From NCBI RefSeq assembly GCF_000482785.1, contig NZ_AXWS01000015.1:161062-225061 (forward strand): a stretch of DNA of 64,000 bases. Direction: 5' to 3'. The translations under genes were made by a program, and so were the position numbers. The notes under the pieces were generated by a model, which searched no databases, had not been told where the DNA came from, and saw only the letters and a program-made list of their open reading frames with translations. Shown piece after piece: positions 56,126 to 64,000 of the stretch. How positions within the stretch are numbered: position 1 is the stretch's first letter; the number at the start of each line of letters is the position of its first letter. This stretch comes from Derxia gummosa DSM 723 (GTDB lineage Bacteria; Pseudomonadota; Gammaproteobacteria; Burkholderiales; Burkholderiaceae_E).

Positions 56126-56800
56126 TTATTTCTGCCGCAGAAGCACGTTGGAAAATTCGTCCACGAAATTGTCGAGACGGTTCGCGAGCCGATCGACGTC
56201 GGCGGTGAAACGGTTGTAAGCAACAAATGCCGGGATCGCCGCGAACAGGCCGATCGCCGTCGCCACCAGTGCTTCTGCGATGCCGGGCGCCACGCTCGCG
56301 AGCGTCGCCTGCTGCACGTTCGACAGGCCGACGAAGGCATGCATGATCCCCCACACCGTGCCGAACAGCCCGATGTACGGCGACACCGAACCCACGTTGG
56401 CCAGGAAGGGCAGGCCGCGTTCGAGCGCATCCAGTTCGCGCTGGAAGGCCACGCGCATCGCGCGCCGCGTGCCGTCGAGCATCGCGGCGGGGTCGGCCCC
56501 CGGCGATTGGCGCCACTTCAGGAACTCGCCCATACCGGCATCGAAGATGCGCTCCAGCGTGCCAGCCTCGGCGCGGCGCGCATGCACGCGCTGGTAGAGC
56601 TTGCCGAGGTCGCCGCCCGACCAGAACTCTTCCTCGAAGCGGTGGGTCTGGTCGCTGGTCTGCCGCAGCTGCATGAGCTTGCGGAAGATGGTCGTCCACG
56701 AGCCGAGCGACATGATCGCGAGGATGGCCATCACGGCCTGCACCAGCAGGCTCGCGTTGAGCACGAGATGGATGATCGACAGTTCGGGAGACGCGTTCAT
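56126..56800 (-). CDS. tolQ: Tol-Pal system protein TolQ
   Basis: Membrane proton-channel subunit (224 aa), MotA/TolQ/ExbB family, three helices. Family stretches: LNASLLVQAVMAILAIMSLGSW in helix 1, and LPFLANVGSVSPYIGLFGTVWGIMHAFVGL and ALVATAIGLFAAIPAFVAYN around helices 2 and 3 (quoted in parts). It starts 36 nt after ybgC and is the first of the tol structural genes. Confidence 0.95.
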   Translation of the reverse strand: MNASPELSIIHLVLNASLLVQAVMAILAIMSLGSWTTIFRKLMQLRQTSDQTHRFEEEFWSGGDLGKLYQRVHARRAEAGTLERIFDAGMGEFLKWRQSPGADPAAMLDGTRRAMRVAFQRELDALERGLPFLANVGSVSPYIGLFGTVWGIMHAFVGLSNVQQATLASVAPGIAEALVATAIGLFAAIPAFVAYNRFTADVDRLANRLDNFVDEFSNVLLRQK

Positions 56801-56836
56801 GCGCAGGCGGAGGAGGGTTGTTGTCGGTCGGCCGCG

Positions 56837-57241
56837 TCAGCGCGCGGTCGCGAAGATGGCCTTGAGTTCGGCCGGCAGGCGGGTCGCGCGGTTGCGCGCG
56901 AGGTCGAGGCAGGCGAGGCGCACGCGCGCTTCGAGCAGCAATTCGCCGTCACGGCGGATTTCCTGGTGCAGATCGAGTGTCGCGCCGGCAATGTCGGCCG
57001 CGCGGGTGATGATTTCGAGAACATCGTCGAGTTTGGCGGGGGCGATGTAGTCGGCTTCGACGCGCCGCACCACGAAGGCCAGTTGCTTATCGGCAATCCA
57101 TTGCGCTTGGTGAATGTCGTGCGCGCGGAGGATTTCGGTGCGGGCGCGTTCGAGAAATCGCAGGTAGTTGGCGTAATAGACGATTCCGCCTGCGTCGGTG
57201 TCTTCGTAATAGACGCGGACGGCGTGCCGATAGCAGTTCAT
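56837..57241 (-). CDS. ybgC: Tol-Pal-associated acyl-CoA thioesterase YbgC
   Basis: Hot-dog-fold thioesterase (134 aa). The catalytic aspartate is in VRVYYEDTDAGGIVYYANYL, followed by FLERARTEILR. It opens the conserved ybgC-tolQRAB-pal-cpoB order. ATG 57241 gives the standard N-terminus. A TACAAT box lies only 6 nt upstream of this ATG, with no Shine-Dalgarno between them, so the transcript may be leaderless. Confidence 0.94.
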   Translation of the reverse strand: MNCYRHAVRVYYEDTDAGGIVYYANYLRFLERARTEILRAHDIHQAQWIADKQLAFVVRRVEADYIAPAKLDDVLEIITRAADIAGATLDLHQEIRRDGELLLEARVRLACLDLARNRATRLPAELKAIFATAR

Positions 57242-57247
57242 CGAAAA

Positions 57248-57253
57248 ATTGTA
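57248..57253 (-). promoter_or_regulatory. Candidate -10 box abutting the ybgC start
   Basis: TACAAT on the minus strand, 6 nt before the ATG of ybgC, so position +1 would fall on the A of the start codon. No good -35 is seen at 16-18 nt. Confidence 0.4.
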
Positions 57254-57289
57254 ACCGACCGGATTCGAGGGTTTTGGCGCTGGAGGCCC

Positions 57290-57327
57290 CGCGAGCCGTA
57301 AGCGGAAAGTAAATGTTTCGGCTCGCG
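57290..57327 (-). terminator. Hairpin between ruvB and ybgC
   Basis: Perfect 9-bp stem CGCGAGCCG (57290-57298) with CGGCTCGCG (57319-57327) and a 20-nt AT-richer loop. It is located directly after ruvB in its reading direction. No T-run follows. Probably separates ruvB from the tol transcription unit. Confidence 0.5.
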
Positions 57328-57341
57328 AAACCCGGTTGCAT

Positions 57342-58421
57342 TTAATTGTCGCTGTCCTTCCACAGCGACGGCGTCGAAGGCGCGGGCGCGCCGAGCCCGA
57401 AATGCGCATAGGCCGACGCCGTCGCGATGCGCCCGCGCGGCGTGCGCTGCAGATAGCCCTGCTGGATCAGATAGGGCTCGATCACGTCCTCGATCGTGTC
57501 GCGCTCCTCGCCGATGGCCGCCGCGAGGTTGTCGAGGCCGACCGGCCCGCCGCCGAATTTGTGCAGCACCGCTTCCAGCAGCGCGCGGTCCATGAGGTCG
57601 AAGCCGACCTGATCGACGTCGAGCATGGCGAGCGCGGCGTCGGCCATCGGCTTCGTCACCACGCCCTTGCCCTTGACCTCGGCGTAGTCGCGCACGCGGC
57701 GCAGCAGCCGGTTGGCGATGCGGGGCGTGCCGCGCGCGCGTCGCGCGATCTCGAACGCGCCCTCGGGCTCGATGCGCGTGTCGAGCAGCCCGGCCGAGCG
57801 CGTGACGATGTGGGCCAGCTCCTCGGCCGTGTAGAACTCCAGCCGCGCCACGATGCCGAAGCGGTCGCGCAGCGGATTGGTGAGCATGCCGGCGCGCGTC
57901 GTGGCGCCCACCAGCGTGAAGGGTTGCAGGTCGAGCTTGAGGCTGCGCGCCGAGGGGCCCTCGCCGATCATGATGTCGATCTGGTAGTCCTCCAGCGCGG
58001 GGTAGAGGATTTCCTCGACCACGGGCGAGAGCCGGTGGATCTCGTCGATGAACAGGACGTCGTTGGCTTCGAGGTTGGTGAGGATGGCCGCGAGATCGCC
58101 CGGGCGCTCCAGCACCGGGCCGGAGGTCTGCTTGAGGTTCACGCCCATCTCGCGCGCGACGATGTGGGCGAGCGTGGTCTTGCCGAGGCCCGGCGGGCCG
58201 AACAGCAGCACATGGTCGAGCGCCTCGGCGCGACGGCGCGCGGCCTCGATGAAGATTTCGAGCTGGCCGCGGATCTTCTGCTGGCCGACGTAGTCGTCGA
58301 GCTGTTTCGGGCGCAGCGCGCGCTCGAAGGCTTCCTCGTTGGGCGAGGCCGGGCGGCCGCTGACGATGCGCGCGGCCTCGGCCGGGGCCTGGCTGCTCAG
58401 GGCGTCTCTTTCGATGGGCAT
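57342..58421 (-). CDS. ruvB: Holliday junction branch migration helicase RuvB
   Basis: AAA+ motor that drives branch migration together with RuvA (359 aa). Walker A is [15 protein letters not shown], Walker [12 protein letters not shown], sensor 1 [11 protein letters not shown], and the arginine finger region is [15 protein letters not shown]. Normal length. ruvA and ruvC, which usually precede ruvB, are not adjacent here; the upstream neighbour is an M3 peptidase. Confidence 0.97.
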   Translation of the reverse strand: MPIERDALSSQAPAEAARIVSGRPASPNEEAFERALRPKQLDDYVGQQKIRGQLEIFIEAARRRAEALDHVLLFGPPGLGKTTLAHIVAREMGVNLKQTSGPVLERPGDLAAILTNLEANDVLFIDEIHRLSPVVEEILYPALEDYQIDIMIGEGPSARSLKLDLQPFTLVGATTRAGMLTNPLRDRFGIVARLEFYTAEELAHIVTRSAGLLDTRIEPEGAFEIARRARGTPRIANRLLRRVRDYAEVKGKGVVTKPMADAALAMLDVDQVGFDLMDRALLEAVLHKFGGGPVGLDNLAAAIGEERDTIEDVIEPYLIQQGYLQRTPRGRIATASAYAHFGLGAPAPSTPSLWKDSDN

Positions 58422-58457
58422 GGGGCGGCTCGGATGAAGTTCGGTGGCGCGGATGGA

Positions 58458-60665
58458 TCAGGGGCGGGATGCGGCGGGCGCACGGCGCTCGGGCGCGGTG
58501 GCCGGCGCGGCATCGTGGACCGGCCGGTCGCCGGTCGCGGCTGCCGTGGAGGGCGTGGGCGCGGCTTCCGCGCCGGGGACGGCCGGCGCCGCCGGCACGC
58601 CCAGTTCCTCCATGAAGGCCGCGTTGCTGATCGGCCGGCCGAGGAAGCGCTCGACCATCGCCTTCGGGTCGCGCTGTCCGCCCTGGCTCAGCACCTCGTC
58701 GCGGTAGCGCCGGCCGAGCGCCGGATCGAGCATGTGCCCGCCGCGAAACACCGAGGCCATGTCGAGCGCCAGCACCTGCGACCACAGATAGCCGTAGTAG
58801 CCCGCCGCGTAACCGCCGCTCGCGATGTGCTCGAAGCCGGCCGGGAACAGCGTGTCGGGCACATGGCCGAGCGGCGTCGCGCCTTCGAGCCGGTCCCACA
58901 GCGCCTCGGCGTCCTGCGGCGCGCCCGAGTACAGCCGCATGTCGTAGCTCGCGTACAGCCACTGGCGCGCATAGCGCAGGCCCGCGCCGAAATGCCGCGC
59001 CGCCTGGAGCTTGCCGATCAGCGCGTCGGACAGCGGCGGGCAGGTCTTGCAAAGCTGGCCGAACAGCGCCAGCGACTCGCGCTGCCAGGCCCATTCCTCG
59101 GCCATCTGCGACGGCGCCTCGACGAAGTCGCGCTTCACCGCCGTGCCCGACTGGTCGAGCCAGCGCGTGCGCGACAGCGCGCCGTGCATGACGTGGCCGA
59201 ACTCGTGCAGCAGCGTTTCCAGCTCGTCGTGGTCGAGGCCGTCGCGGTTGAAGTTGGTGACCAGCGCCCCGAGCGGCCGGCGGCCGAGCAGCCCCGACGC
59301 ATTGCGCAGCGAGAACGCCGCCGCGTGCGCGTACTTGTCCTTGCGCGGGAACAGGTCGAGATAGACACCCGCGACGAACTCGCCCGGCTTGCCGTCGGCG
59401 TCGGCGTCGAACACGTCGAAGTAGCGCACGTCGGGATGCCAGGCCTTCACCTTGCGCTCGACGAAGCGCAGGCCGTAGAGCTGCTCGTTGATGCGCAGCG
59501 CGAAAGCGATCGCGGCCTCGGTCGGGAAGTGCTTGCGCAGCGCGTCCTGGTCGATGTCGAAGCGCTGCTTGCGCACGAGGGTGTCGTAGTAGGCCGTGTC
59601 CCAGCGCTCGATGCGCACCTCGGCGGGCGGCTTGCCCAGCTCGCGCGCCTTGGCGTCGCGCAGGGTGGCGACGTCGGCCTTCTCGCCCTCGGTCACGGCG
59701 CGCTCGACCTGGCCGAGAAAGTCGAACACGGTCTGCGGATTGCCGGTCATGCGCCGGCGCATCGCCCAGGTGGCGTAGTCGGGATCGCCGTGCAGCGCGG
59801 CGAGTTCGGTGCGCGTGGCGACGAGCTGGTCGAGCAGGGCGAGGTTGTCGGTGCCGCCCTTGCGCTGGAAGGCGAGCCAGTAGCGCCGGCGCGCGTCCTC
59901 GCGGCGCGCGAGTTCCATGAACGGGCGGTACTGCGGATAGCTCAGGTCGAGCAGGTAGTTGCCGGCCGCGTCGCGCTGCCGGGCCTTCAGGTAGGCGGGC
60001 GGCAGGCCGTCCATGTCGGCCGGCGTCATGACGACGACGGTGCGGTCTTCGCGCAGCCGTTTGCTGAACTGCTGGCCGAGGTCGCTGAGGCGGCTTTGCA
60101 GCTCGCTGGCGCGGGCGCGCCGCTCGGGCGGCAGGCTGACGCCGTTGTCGTCGAAGGCGTCGAGCAGGTCGCGCCGGTAGGCGGCGTCGATGTCGTCGGT
60201 GGCGGGCAGGTCGCGTACGCGGCGGTAGATGGCCTCGCTCTGGTACAGCTCGGTGGTGAAGGGCGTGTAGCGCAGCAGGCAGGCGTCGGCGGCGTCGCGC
60301 GTGGCCTTGCTGGTGAAGGTGTTGGCGACGAGTTCGAGCGGGCCGAAGAAGTCTTCGGTCTGGCGTGACAGCTCGTTGATCTCGGCCAGCACGCCGGCGG
60401 GTTCGGTCTTGGCCTCGATCGCGGCCTTGAGCTGGCGGGCGCGGGCGAGCTGGCGGTCGCAGCCGGCCTGGATGTCGCGCGCGGTGAAGGCGGGCAGCAG
60501 GGTGCGCGGGACGGCGGCTTCGGCGGCCTCGGCCGCGACGGGCCCGACCGCCGCGACGGCGGCGAGCAGCGCGGCCCGGGCCAGGACCGCGCCGAGGCCC
60601 GCGCGACGCGGGAGCGAAGAAGGACGCGGGCCGGACGCGAGTGACGGAGCGGGCAGTCGGGACAT
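58458..60665 (-). CDS. M3 family zinc metallopeptidase, exported
   Basis: Thimet/oligopeptidase-like M3 peptidase (735 aa). The zinc site is HEXXH in ETLLHEFGHVMHGALS, with the third ligand region VEAPSQMAEEWAW downstream. YDMRLYSG and GGYAAGYYGYLWSQVLA are also typical. An N-terminal Ala-rich signal-like stretch (about residues 25-45, ending AAEAAEAAVP) suggests export. The tail of about 50 residues is low-complexity. The open frame continues upstream of ATG 60665 but there it is only the antisense of the S9 gene. It probably degrades peptides in the periplasm. Confidence 0.92.
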   Translation of the reverse strand: MSRLPAPSLASGPRPSSLPRRAGLGAVLARAALLAAVAAVGPVAAEAAEAAVPRTLLPAFTARDIQAGCDRQLARARQLKAAIEAKTEPAGVLAEINELSRQTEDFFGPLELVANTFTSKATRDAADACLLRYTPFTTELYQSEAIYRRVRDLPATDDIDAAYRRDLLDAFDDNGVSLPPERRARASELQSRLSDLGQQFSKRLREDRTVVVMTPADMDGLPPAYLKARQRDAAGNYLLDLSYPQYRPFMELARREDARRRYWLAFQRKGGTDNLALLDQLVATRTELAALHGDPDYATWAMRRRMTGNPQTVFDFLGQVERAVTEGEKADVATLRDAKARELGKPPAEVRIERWDTAYYDTLVRKQRFDIDQDALRKHFPTEAAIAFALRINEQLYGLRFVERKVKAWHPDVRYFDVFDADADGKPGEFVAGVYLDLFPRKDKYAHAAAFSLRNASGLLGRRPLGALVTNFNRDGLDHDELETLLHEFGHVMHGALSRTRWLDQSGTAVKRDFVEAPSQMAEEWAWQRESLALFGQLCKTCPPLSDALIGKLQAARHFGAGLRYARQWLYASYDMRLYSGAPQDAEALWDRLEGATPLGHVPDTLFPAGFEHIASGGYAAGYYGYLWSQVLALDMASVFRGGHMLDPALGRRYRDEVLSQGGQRDPKAMVERFLGRPISNAAFMEELGVPAAPAVPGAEAAPTPSTAAATGDRPVHDAAPATAPERRAPAASRP

Positions 60666-60893
60666 CGGAAATCGGGGCGTGAGGTGCTGCGCGAGGGCCG
60701 GCGCGCCGATGGCGGCGCGGGAAGCGGGCGAGTCTAAACCGCGCCCGGTGACGGGTCGGGCGGCGCGGCGTGTCCGGCGGTGTCGGCCCGGCCGCCCGCG
60801 TTGACGCACGCCGCGCGGCGCGGCTAGCTTCGTTGCGCGCGGCGCGCATCGCGCCCGGCCAGAAGGAGACAGCTTCGAGATGGGCACAGCCGC

Positions 60894-63185
60894 ATGACGG
60901 TCCGAATGCCAGCGCGGCGGTCGCGGTCGGCGCGCTTCGCCGGCGCGGCGGCCCCGGTCCGTGCGGCCGTCGCGCCGCTGTCCGTCGCCGGGCTGCTTGC
61001 CATCGCGCTGCCCGCCGGCCCCGCGCGCGCCGAGCCGCCTTCGGAACCCGCCGCGCCGCACGCGCCCGAGCGTCCCGTCACCGACTTCTATTACGGCGAC
61101 ACCGTGCGCGACCCCTGGCGCTGGATGGAAAACCTCGGCGATCCGGCCGTGCGCGACTGGCTGCGCGTCGAGGGTCTGCACGCGAGCCGCGTGCTTGCCG
61201 CGATGCCGCAGCGCCAGCGACTGCGCCGCGTGCTCGACGAGGCCGAGGCGGCGCTGCCCTTCACCATCGAGGCGCCGCGCCGGCTGCCGGGCGGTGCGCT
61301 CGTCTATCTGCGCCGCGACCGGGGCGCGAACCAGTACCGGCTCGTCTTCCGCGCCGCGCCCGGCGCGCCCGAGACCGTGCTGGTCGATCCCGACGCGCTG
61401 GAGCGCCGCACCGGCCGGCCGCACGCGATCGACTGGTTTGTGCCCGCGCCCGACGGCCGCGTCGTCGCCTACGGGCTGTCGGCCGATGGCGCCGAGAACG
61501 CCGCGATGCACCTGATCGACACGCGCACGCGACGCGAACTCGGCGCGCCGGTCGCCGGCACCGCGCGCGGCGACGTGAGCTTCTCGCCCGACGGCCGCGA
61601 GCTGTGGTTCGCGCGCCTGCCGGTCGCCGGCCCCGACGCCGCGCCCACCGACCGCTATCGCGGCAGCCGGCTCTGGCGGCTCGCGGTCGGCGCGCCCGCG
61701 TCCGCCGCCCGGCTCGTGCCCTTGCCCGGCGACGAGGCGCTCGACGCGCCCGAGGTCGGGCCGCCCGCCATCCGCTTCCCGATGCTGCTGATGTCGGAGG
61801 ACGGCGACGCCGTCGCGCGCATCGCCGACGGCGCGGGCGACACGCTGGAGCTGTGGCACGCCCGCCTCGACGATCTGCGCGCCGGCCGCCCGCGATGGCG
61901 CCGGCTCGCGCGGCGCGAGGACGGCGTGGTGGCCTTCGTGTTCGCGCGCGGCCGGGCCTGGGCGCTGACCGAGGCCGGCGCGCCGAGGCGGCGGCTGGTC
62001 GCGGCACCGCTCGCGCGCTTCGACGCCGCGAGCGCGCCGACGGTCGTCGCCGAGGGCGCGCGCGTGCTGCTCGGCCTCGCGGCGGCGGCCGACGGCGTGT
62101 ATCTCGAAGCGCGCGAGGGGCCGGGCAAGCGGCTGTGGCGACTCGATGACGCGCTCGCCGACGGCGACGCGGACCGTCCGGCGGATGCGCTGGCCGTCGC
62201 GCTGCCGGCCGGCCGCGTCTTCTCGCTCGCCGACGCCCACGCCGACCGCCGCCTGCCCGGCCTGCTGCTCGACCTGCAAGGCTGGACCGAGCCGCGCCGC
62301 ATCTTCGAGATCGGCGCCGACGGCGCGGCGCGCGACACCGGCCTCCAGCCCGCCGGCCCGGCGCCGGCCGACGTCGCGGCCGACGACTGGCTCGTGCCCG
62401 CCGCCGACGGCGCGCCGGTGCCGCTCACCGTGCTGCGCCGCCGCGACGCGCCGGCCGACGGCGGCAATCCGGCCATCGTCTGGGCTTACGGTGCCTATGG
62501 CGAGACCGAGGAGCCGATGTATTCGCCGTCGCGCCTCGCCTGGGTCGCGGCGGGCGGCGTGTTTGCCGTGGCCAATGTGCGCGGCGGCGGCTACTACGGC
62601 GCCGACTGGCGCGAGGCCGGGCAGGGCGCGGGCAAGCCCAACAGCTGGCGTGACCTCATCGCCTGCGCCGAGGCGCTGGTCGAGCGCGGCCTGACCGCGC
62701 CGGCGCGGCTCGGCGTGTGGGGCGCGAGCGCGGGCGGCATCGCGGCCGGGCGGGCCTTCACTGAGCGGCCGGGGCTGTTCGGCGCGGCGGTCGTGTCGTC
62801 GGGCCTGCTCGACATGCTGCGCGCCGAGACCGCCGCCAACGGCGTGCCCAACATCGCCGAATTCGGCAGCGTGACAACCGAGGCCGGCTACCGCGCGCTG
62901 CGCGAGATGAGTCCCTACGAGCATGTGCTGCCGGGCCAGCGCCATCCGGCCGTGCTGCTGACGGCGGGCATCAACGACCCGCGCGTCGAGCCCTGGCATG
63001 CGGCCAAGATGGCGGCGCGGCTGCGCGCGGCCGACCCGGAGCGCGACGCGGCGCCGGTGCTGCTGCGCATCGACTGGCAGGGCGGGCACGGGGGCGGGAG
63101 CACGCGGGCGCAATGGCTCGACGAGCGGGCCGATGTGCTGGGGTTCTTCGCATGGCGGCTCGGGGGGCTGCGGCTGTTGCGCTGA
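60894..63185 (+). CDS. S9A prolyl oligopeptidase family protein, exported
   Basis: Prolyl-oligopeptidase-type serine peptidase (763 aa). A signal-like N-terminus (about residues 26-46, ending PARAEPP) is followed by a seven-bladed propeller and the C-terminal alpha/beta hydrolase. The nucleophile is in LGVWGASAGGIAAGRAF, the aspartate in AGINDPRVEPWHA and the histidine in WQGGHGGGSTRAQ. The usual GGSNGG is GASAGG here. The proximal Shine-Dalgarno serves a 5-codon upstream frame that overlaps this start (see finding). It is divergent from the M3 peptidase with 228 nt between. Confidence 0.9.
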   Translation: MTVRMPARRSRSARFAGAAAPVRAAVAPLSVAGLLAIALPAGPARAEPPSEPAAPHAPERPVTDFYYGDTVRDPWRWMENLGDPAVRDWLRVEGLHASRVLAAMPQRQRLRRVLDEAEAALPFTIEAPRRLPGGALVYLRRDRGANQYRLVFRAAPGAPETVLVDPDALERRTGRPHAIDWFVPAPDGRVVAYGLSADGAENAAMHLIDTRTRRELGAPVAGTARGDVSFSPDGRELWFARLPVAGPDAAPTDRYRGSRLWRLAVGAPASAARLVPLPGDEALDAPEVGPPAIRFPMLLMSEDGDAVARIADGAGDTLELWHARLDDLRAGRPRWRRLARREDGVVAFVFARGRAWALTEAGAPRRRLVAAPLARFDAASAPTVVAEGARVLLGLAAAADGVYLEAREGPGKRLWRLDDALADGDADRPADALAVALPAGRVFSLADAHADRRLPGLLLDLQGWTEPRRIFEIGADGAARDTGLQPAGPAPADVAADDWLVPAADGAPVPLTVLRRRDAPADGGNPAIVWAYGAYGETEEPMYSPSRLAWVAAGGVFAVANVRGGGYYGADWREAGQGAGKPNSWRDLIACAEALVERGLTAPARLGVWGASAGGIAAGRAFTERPGLFGAAVVSSGLLDMLRAETAANGVPNIAEFGSVTTEAGYRALREMSPYEHVLPGQRHPAVLLTAGINDPRVEPWHAAKMAARLRAADPERDAAPVLLRIDWQGGHGGGSTRAQWLDERADVLGFFAWRLGGLRLLR

Positions 63186-63209
63186 GCTTGTGGCGGGGTG
63201 CGGGGGCTT

Positions 63210-63440
63210 GTGGCGGGGTACGGGGAGGGGCGTGGGCGGGGCGACTGGAGCGCCCGCCGCCGGAGGCGGCGGGTTCCCTCGCTGCGGCGGCAGGAGGCGG
63301 CCCGGTCCGCCAACTCGCCTTGCCCCGACGGGGCAAGGCTCAGACATGCGGACCTGAGCGGCTGCGCCGCTCGCCGCCACCCGTCGCCTTCGCTCGGCGC
63401 TCCAGACGCCCCGCTCACGCCCCTCCCCGCACCCCGCCAC
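63210..63440. repeat. 45-nt inverted repeat pair
   Basis: Segment 63210-63254 and the inverse of 63396-63440 agree at 42 of 45 positions (begins GTGGCGGGGT, ends CTGGAGCGCC). A partial third copy of the CTGGAGCGCC end lies at 63850-63860. Intervening sequence includes the hairpin at 63317-63339. Confidence 0.8.
63317..63339. terminator. Strong 10-bp hairpin downstream of the S9 peptidase gene
   Basis: GCCTTGCCCC (63317-63326) pairs perfectly with GGGGCAAGGC (63330-63339) around a GAC loop. No T-run. It lies 132 nt after the S9 stop; it could end that transcript or be part of the repeat family. Confidence 0.45.
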
Positions 63441-63456
63441 CGTTAAGCGATCACCG

Positions 63457-63799
63457 CCCATTGGGCCGCTGCGCGGCCCTCGGGCTGGGGTGGAGGGCGT
63501 CACCCTGGCTTACGGCTACGGCTACGGCTACGGCTACGGCTACGGCTACGGCTACGGCTACGGCTACGGCTACGGCTACAGCGATGGCGATGGCGATGGC
63601 GATGGCGATGGCGATGGCGATGGCGTGCGCGGTCATCGCACCGGTTGTGGCAGTAGCTGCAACAACGGCCAGCACGAGCCTCGCCCCAACCCGAAAATCC
63701 AAGGCCCGAAGCCAGCAGCCAAGCCCTCGCTCAAGCCGGCTCAAAGCCATCGGGCCAGCCCCCCGAGCCAGCCCGAGGGCCGCGTAGCGGCCCAATGGG
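63457..63799. repeat. 32-nt inverted repeat flanking the tandem array
   Basis: 63457-63488 and the inverse of 63768-63799 match at 31 of 32 positions (one end reads CCCATTGGGCCGC). They enclose 279 nt containing the whole hexanucleotide array. The arms resemble, loosely, the hairpin sequence at 32033-32059. Confidence 0.85.
63511..63624. repeat. Bipartite hexanucleotide tandem array (TACGGC)11-(GATGGC)7
   Basis: Eleven perfect TACGGC units (63511-63576), one transitional TACAGC (63577-63582), then seven perfect GATGGC units (63583-63624). All 19 units keep the 6-nt phase and share the last three bases GGC, apart from AGC in the hinge. Such perfect short repeats are prone to copy-number change. 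Confidence 0.95.
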
Positions 63800-63917
63800 C
63801 CCAGGTAGCCGAGCGAGGGGCGGGGGTGGGGATGGGCGGGGCGGCGGGCGTCTGGAGCGCCGAGCGAACGAGGTAGACGACGGCAAGCCGCGCAGCGGCT
63901 TAGGGCTGCCTGTTTGA

Positions 63918-63997
63918 AGCCCGCGCAGCGGGCTGAGTTGGCAGCCCGGCCGTCGGGCTACCGAAGGCAGCGAGGGCAGCCGGCCCACCGGGCCGGC
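63918..63997. repeat. Tandem hairpin cluster at the window edge
   Basis: Three consecutive palindromes: AGCCCGC/GCGGGCT (63918-63934), AGCCCG/CGGGCT (63943-63959) and GCCGGCCC/GGGCCGGC (63979-63997). The AGCCCG core is shared with the hairpin at 31992-32005. Confidence 0.65.
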
Positions 63998-64000
63998 CGC

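Larger units (their letters stand above)
63186..64000. other. Non-coding repeat-rich block to the end of the window
   Basis: No supportable gene in 815 nt. Open frames here are products of the simple repeats (Tyr-Gly, Asp-Gly or Ala-Thr/Ala-Met dipeptides) and GC-rich composition. The block contains two long inverted repeats, a bipartite hexanucleotide tandem array and at least four hairpins, listed separately. The sequence continues past the window edge. Confidence 0.75.

Noticed and set aside
58458..63503. Very long minus-strand open frame upstream of the M3 peptidase, spanning the whole S9 peptidase region
   Set aside because: It is the antisense of the S9 gene. Composition is Arg/Gly/Ala noise with no domain, while the plus-strand frame has full catalytic motifs. 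Such shadows are common at this GC content.
63511..63624. CRISPR-like periodic repeat
   Set aside because: Six-base units without spacers are simple tandem repeats, not a CRISPR array. No cas genes are in the window.
63490..63876. Open frame encoding Tyr-Gly and Asp-Gly repeats
   Set aside because: All three frames through a hexamer array are open by construction. There is no ribosome site or conserved sequence outside the repeat.

Overview
The window is a very GC-rich (roughly 70% by eye), densely packed bacterial chromosome segment. Gene content and order point to a betaproteobacterium of the order Burkholderiales. The evidence is the aa3 oxidase assembly cluster with its order-typical small genes (DUF2970, DUF2909), ahcY behind an S-adenosylhomocysteine (SAH) riboswitch followed by a small membrane protein and metF, pilS-pilR-ampD, and ybgC-tolQRAB-pal-cpoB. 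I cannot name the genus. No prophage, insertion sequence or CRISPR array is visible. Nearly everything is core chromosome, with two toxin-antitoxin modules and one repeat-rich intergenic block as the accessory parts.

Layout. 1-6.1 kb: cytochrome c oxidase biogenesis (Cox11, subunit III, SURF1, heme A synthase, heme O synthase, Sco). 6.2-8.0 kb: two lipid A-type acyltransferases on the minus strand. 8.1-14.6 kb: methyl cycle and folate genes (metK, a PP-loop protein of unknown role, ahcY, metF, 5-formyl-THF cyclo-ligase). 14.6-21.6 kb: a soluble lytic transglycosylase, an NDUFA9-like reductase, a GST, the CCA-adding enzyme, a PdeM-like phosphoesterase and Hsp15. 21.6-25.5 kb: an SDR/LysR pair and an AbiEi/AbiEii-type module with a phosphoesterase. 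25.6-34.8 kb: a TetR-controlled beta-oxidation operon interrupted by a divergent hipBA module. 34.9-42.2 kb: an alcohol dehydrogenase, a four-gene lipid-linked sugar transfer operon and an AEC transporter. 42.3-48.0 kb: an unknown protein, a DUF808 protein, PilS/PilR and AmpD. 48.1-58.4 kb: prfA, hemA, two tRNA-Lys genes, queC, the complete Tol-Pal system and ruvB. 58.5-63.2 kb: divergent M3 and S9 peptidases. 63.2-64.0 kb: a non-coding block of inverted repeats, hairpins and hexanucleotide tandem repeats.

The methyl-cycle genes work together. MetK makes S-adenosylmethionine, AhcY removes the SAH by-product, and MetF plus the cyclo-ligase supply methyl-THF. Two of these genes carry structured leaders. 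ahcY has a recognisable SAH riboswitch. metK has a leader of about 119 nt that folds into two stacked stems plus a separate hairpin that would hide the Shine-Dalgarno sequence, and I could not assign it to a known class. I regard that leader as the best candidate for something undescribed. Next are the AbiE-like module, whose operator has four symmetric TGTTCA boxes, and the hipBA module, which has two matching TTTCSG-N5-CSGAAA sites and sits inside a fatty-acid operon.

Limits: family assignments come from recognising motifs and gene order by eye. RNA folds were paired by hand without energies. Promoters were matched by hexamer and spacing only.
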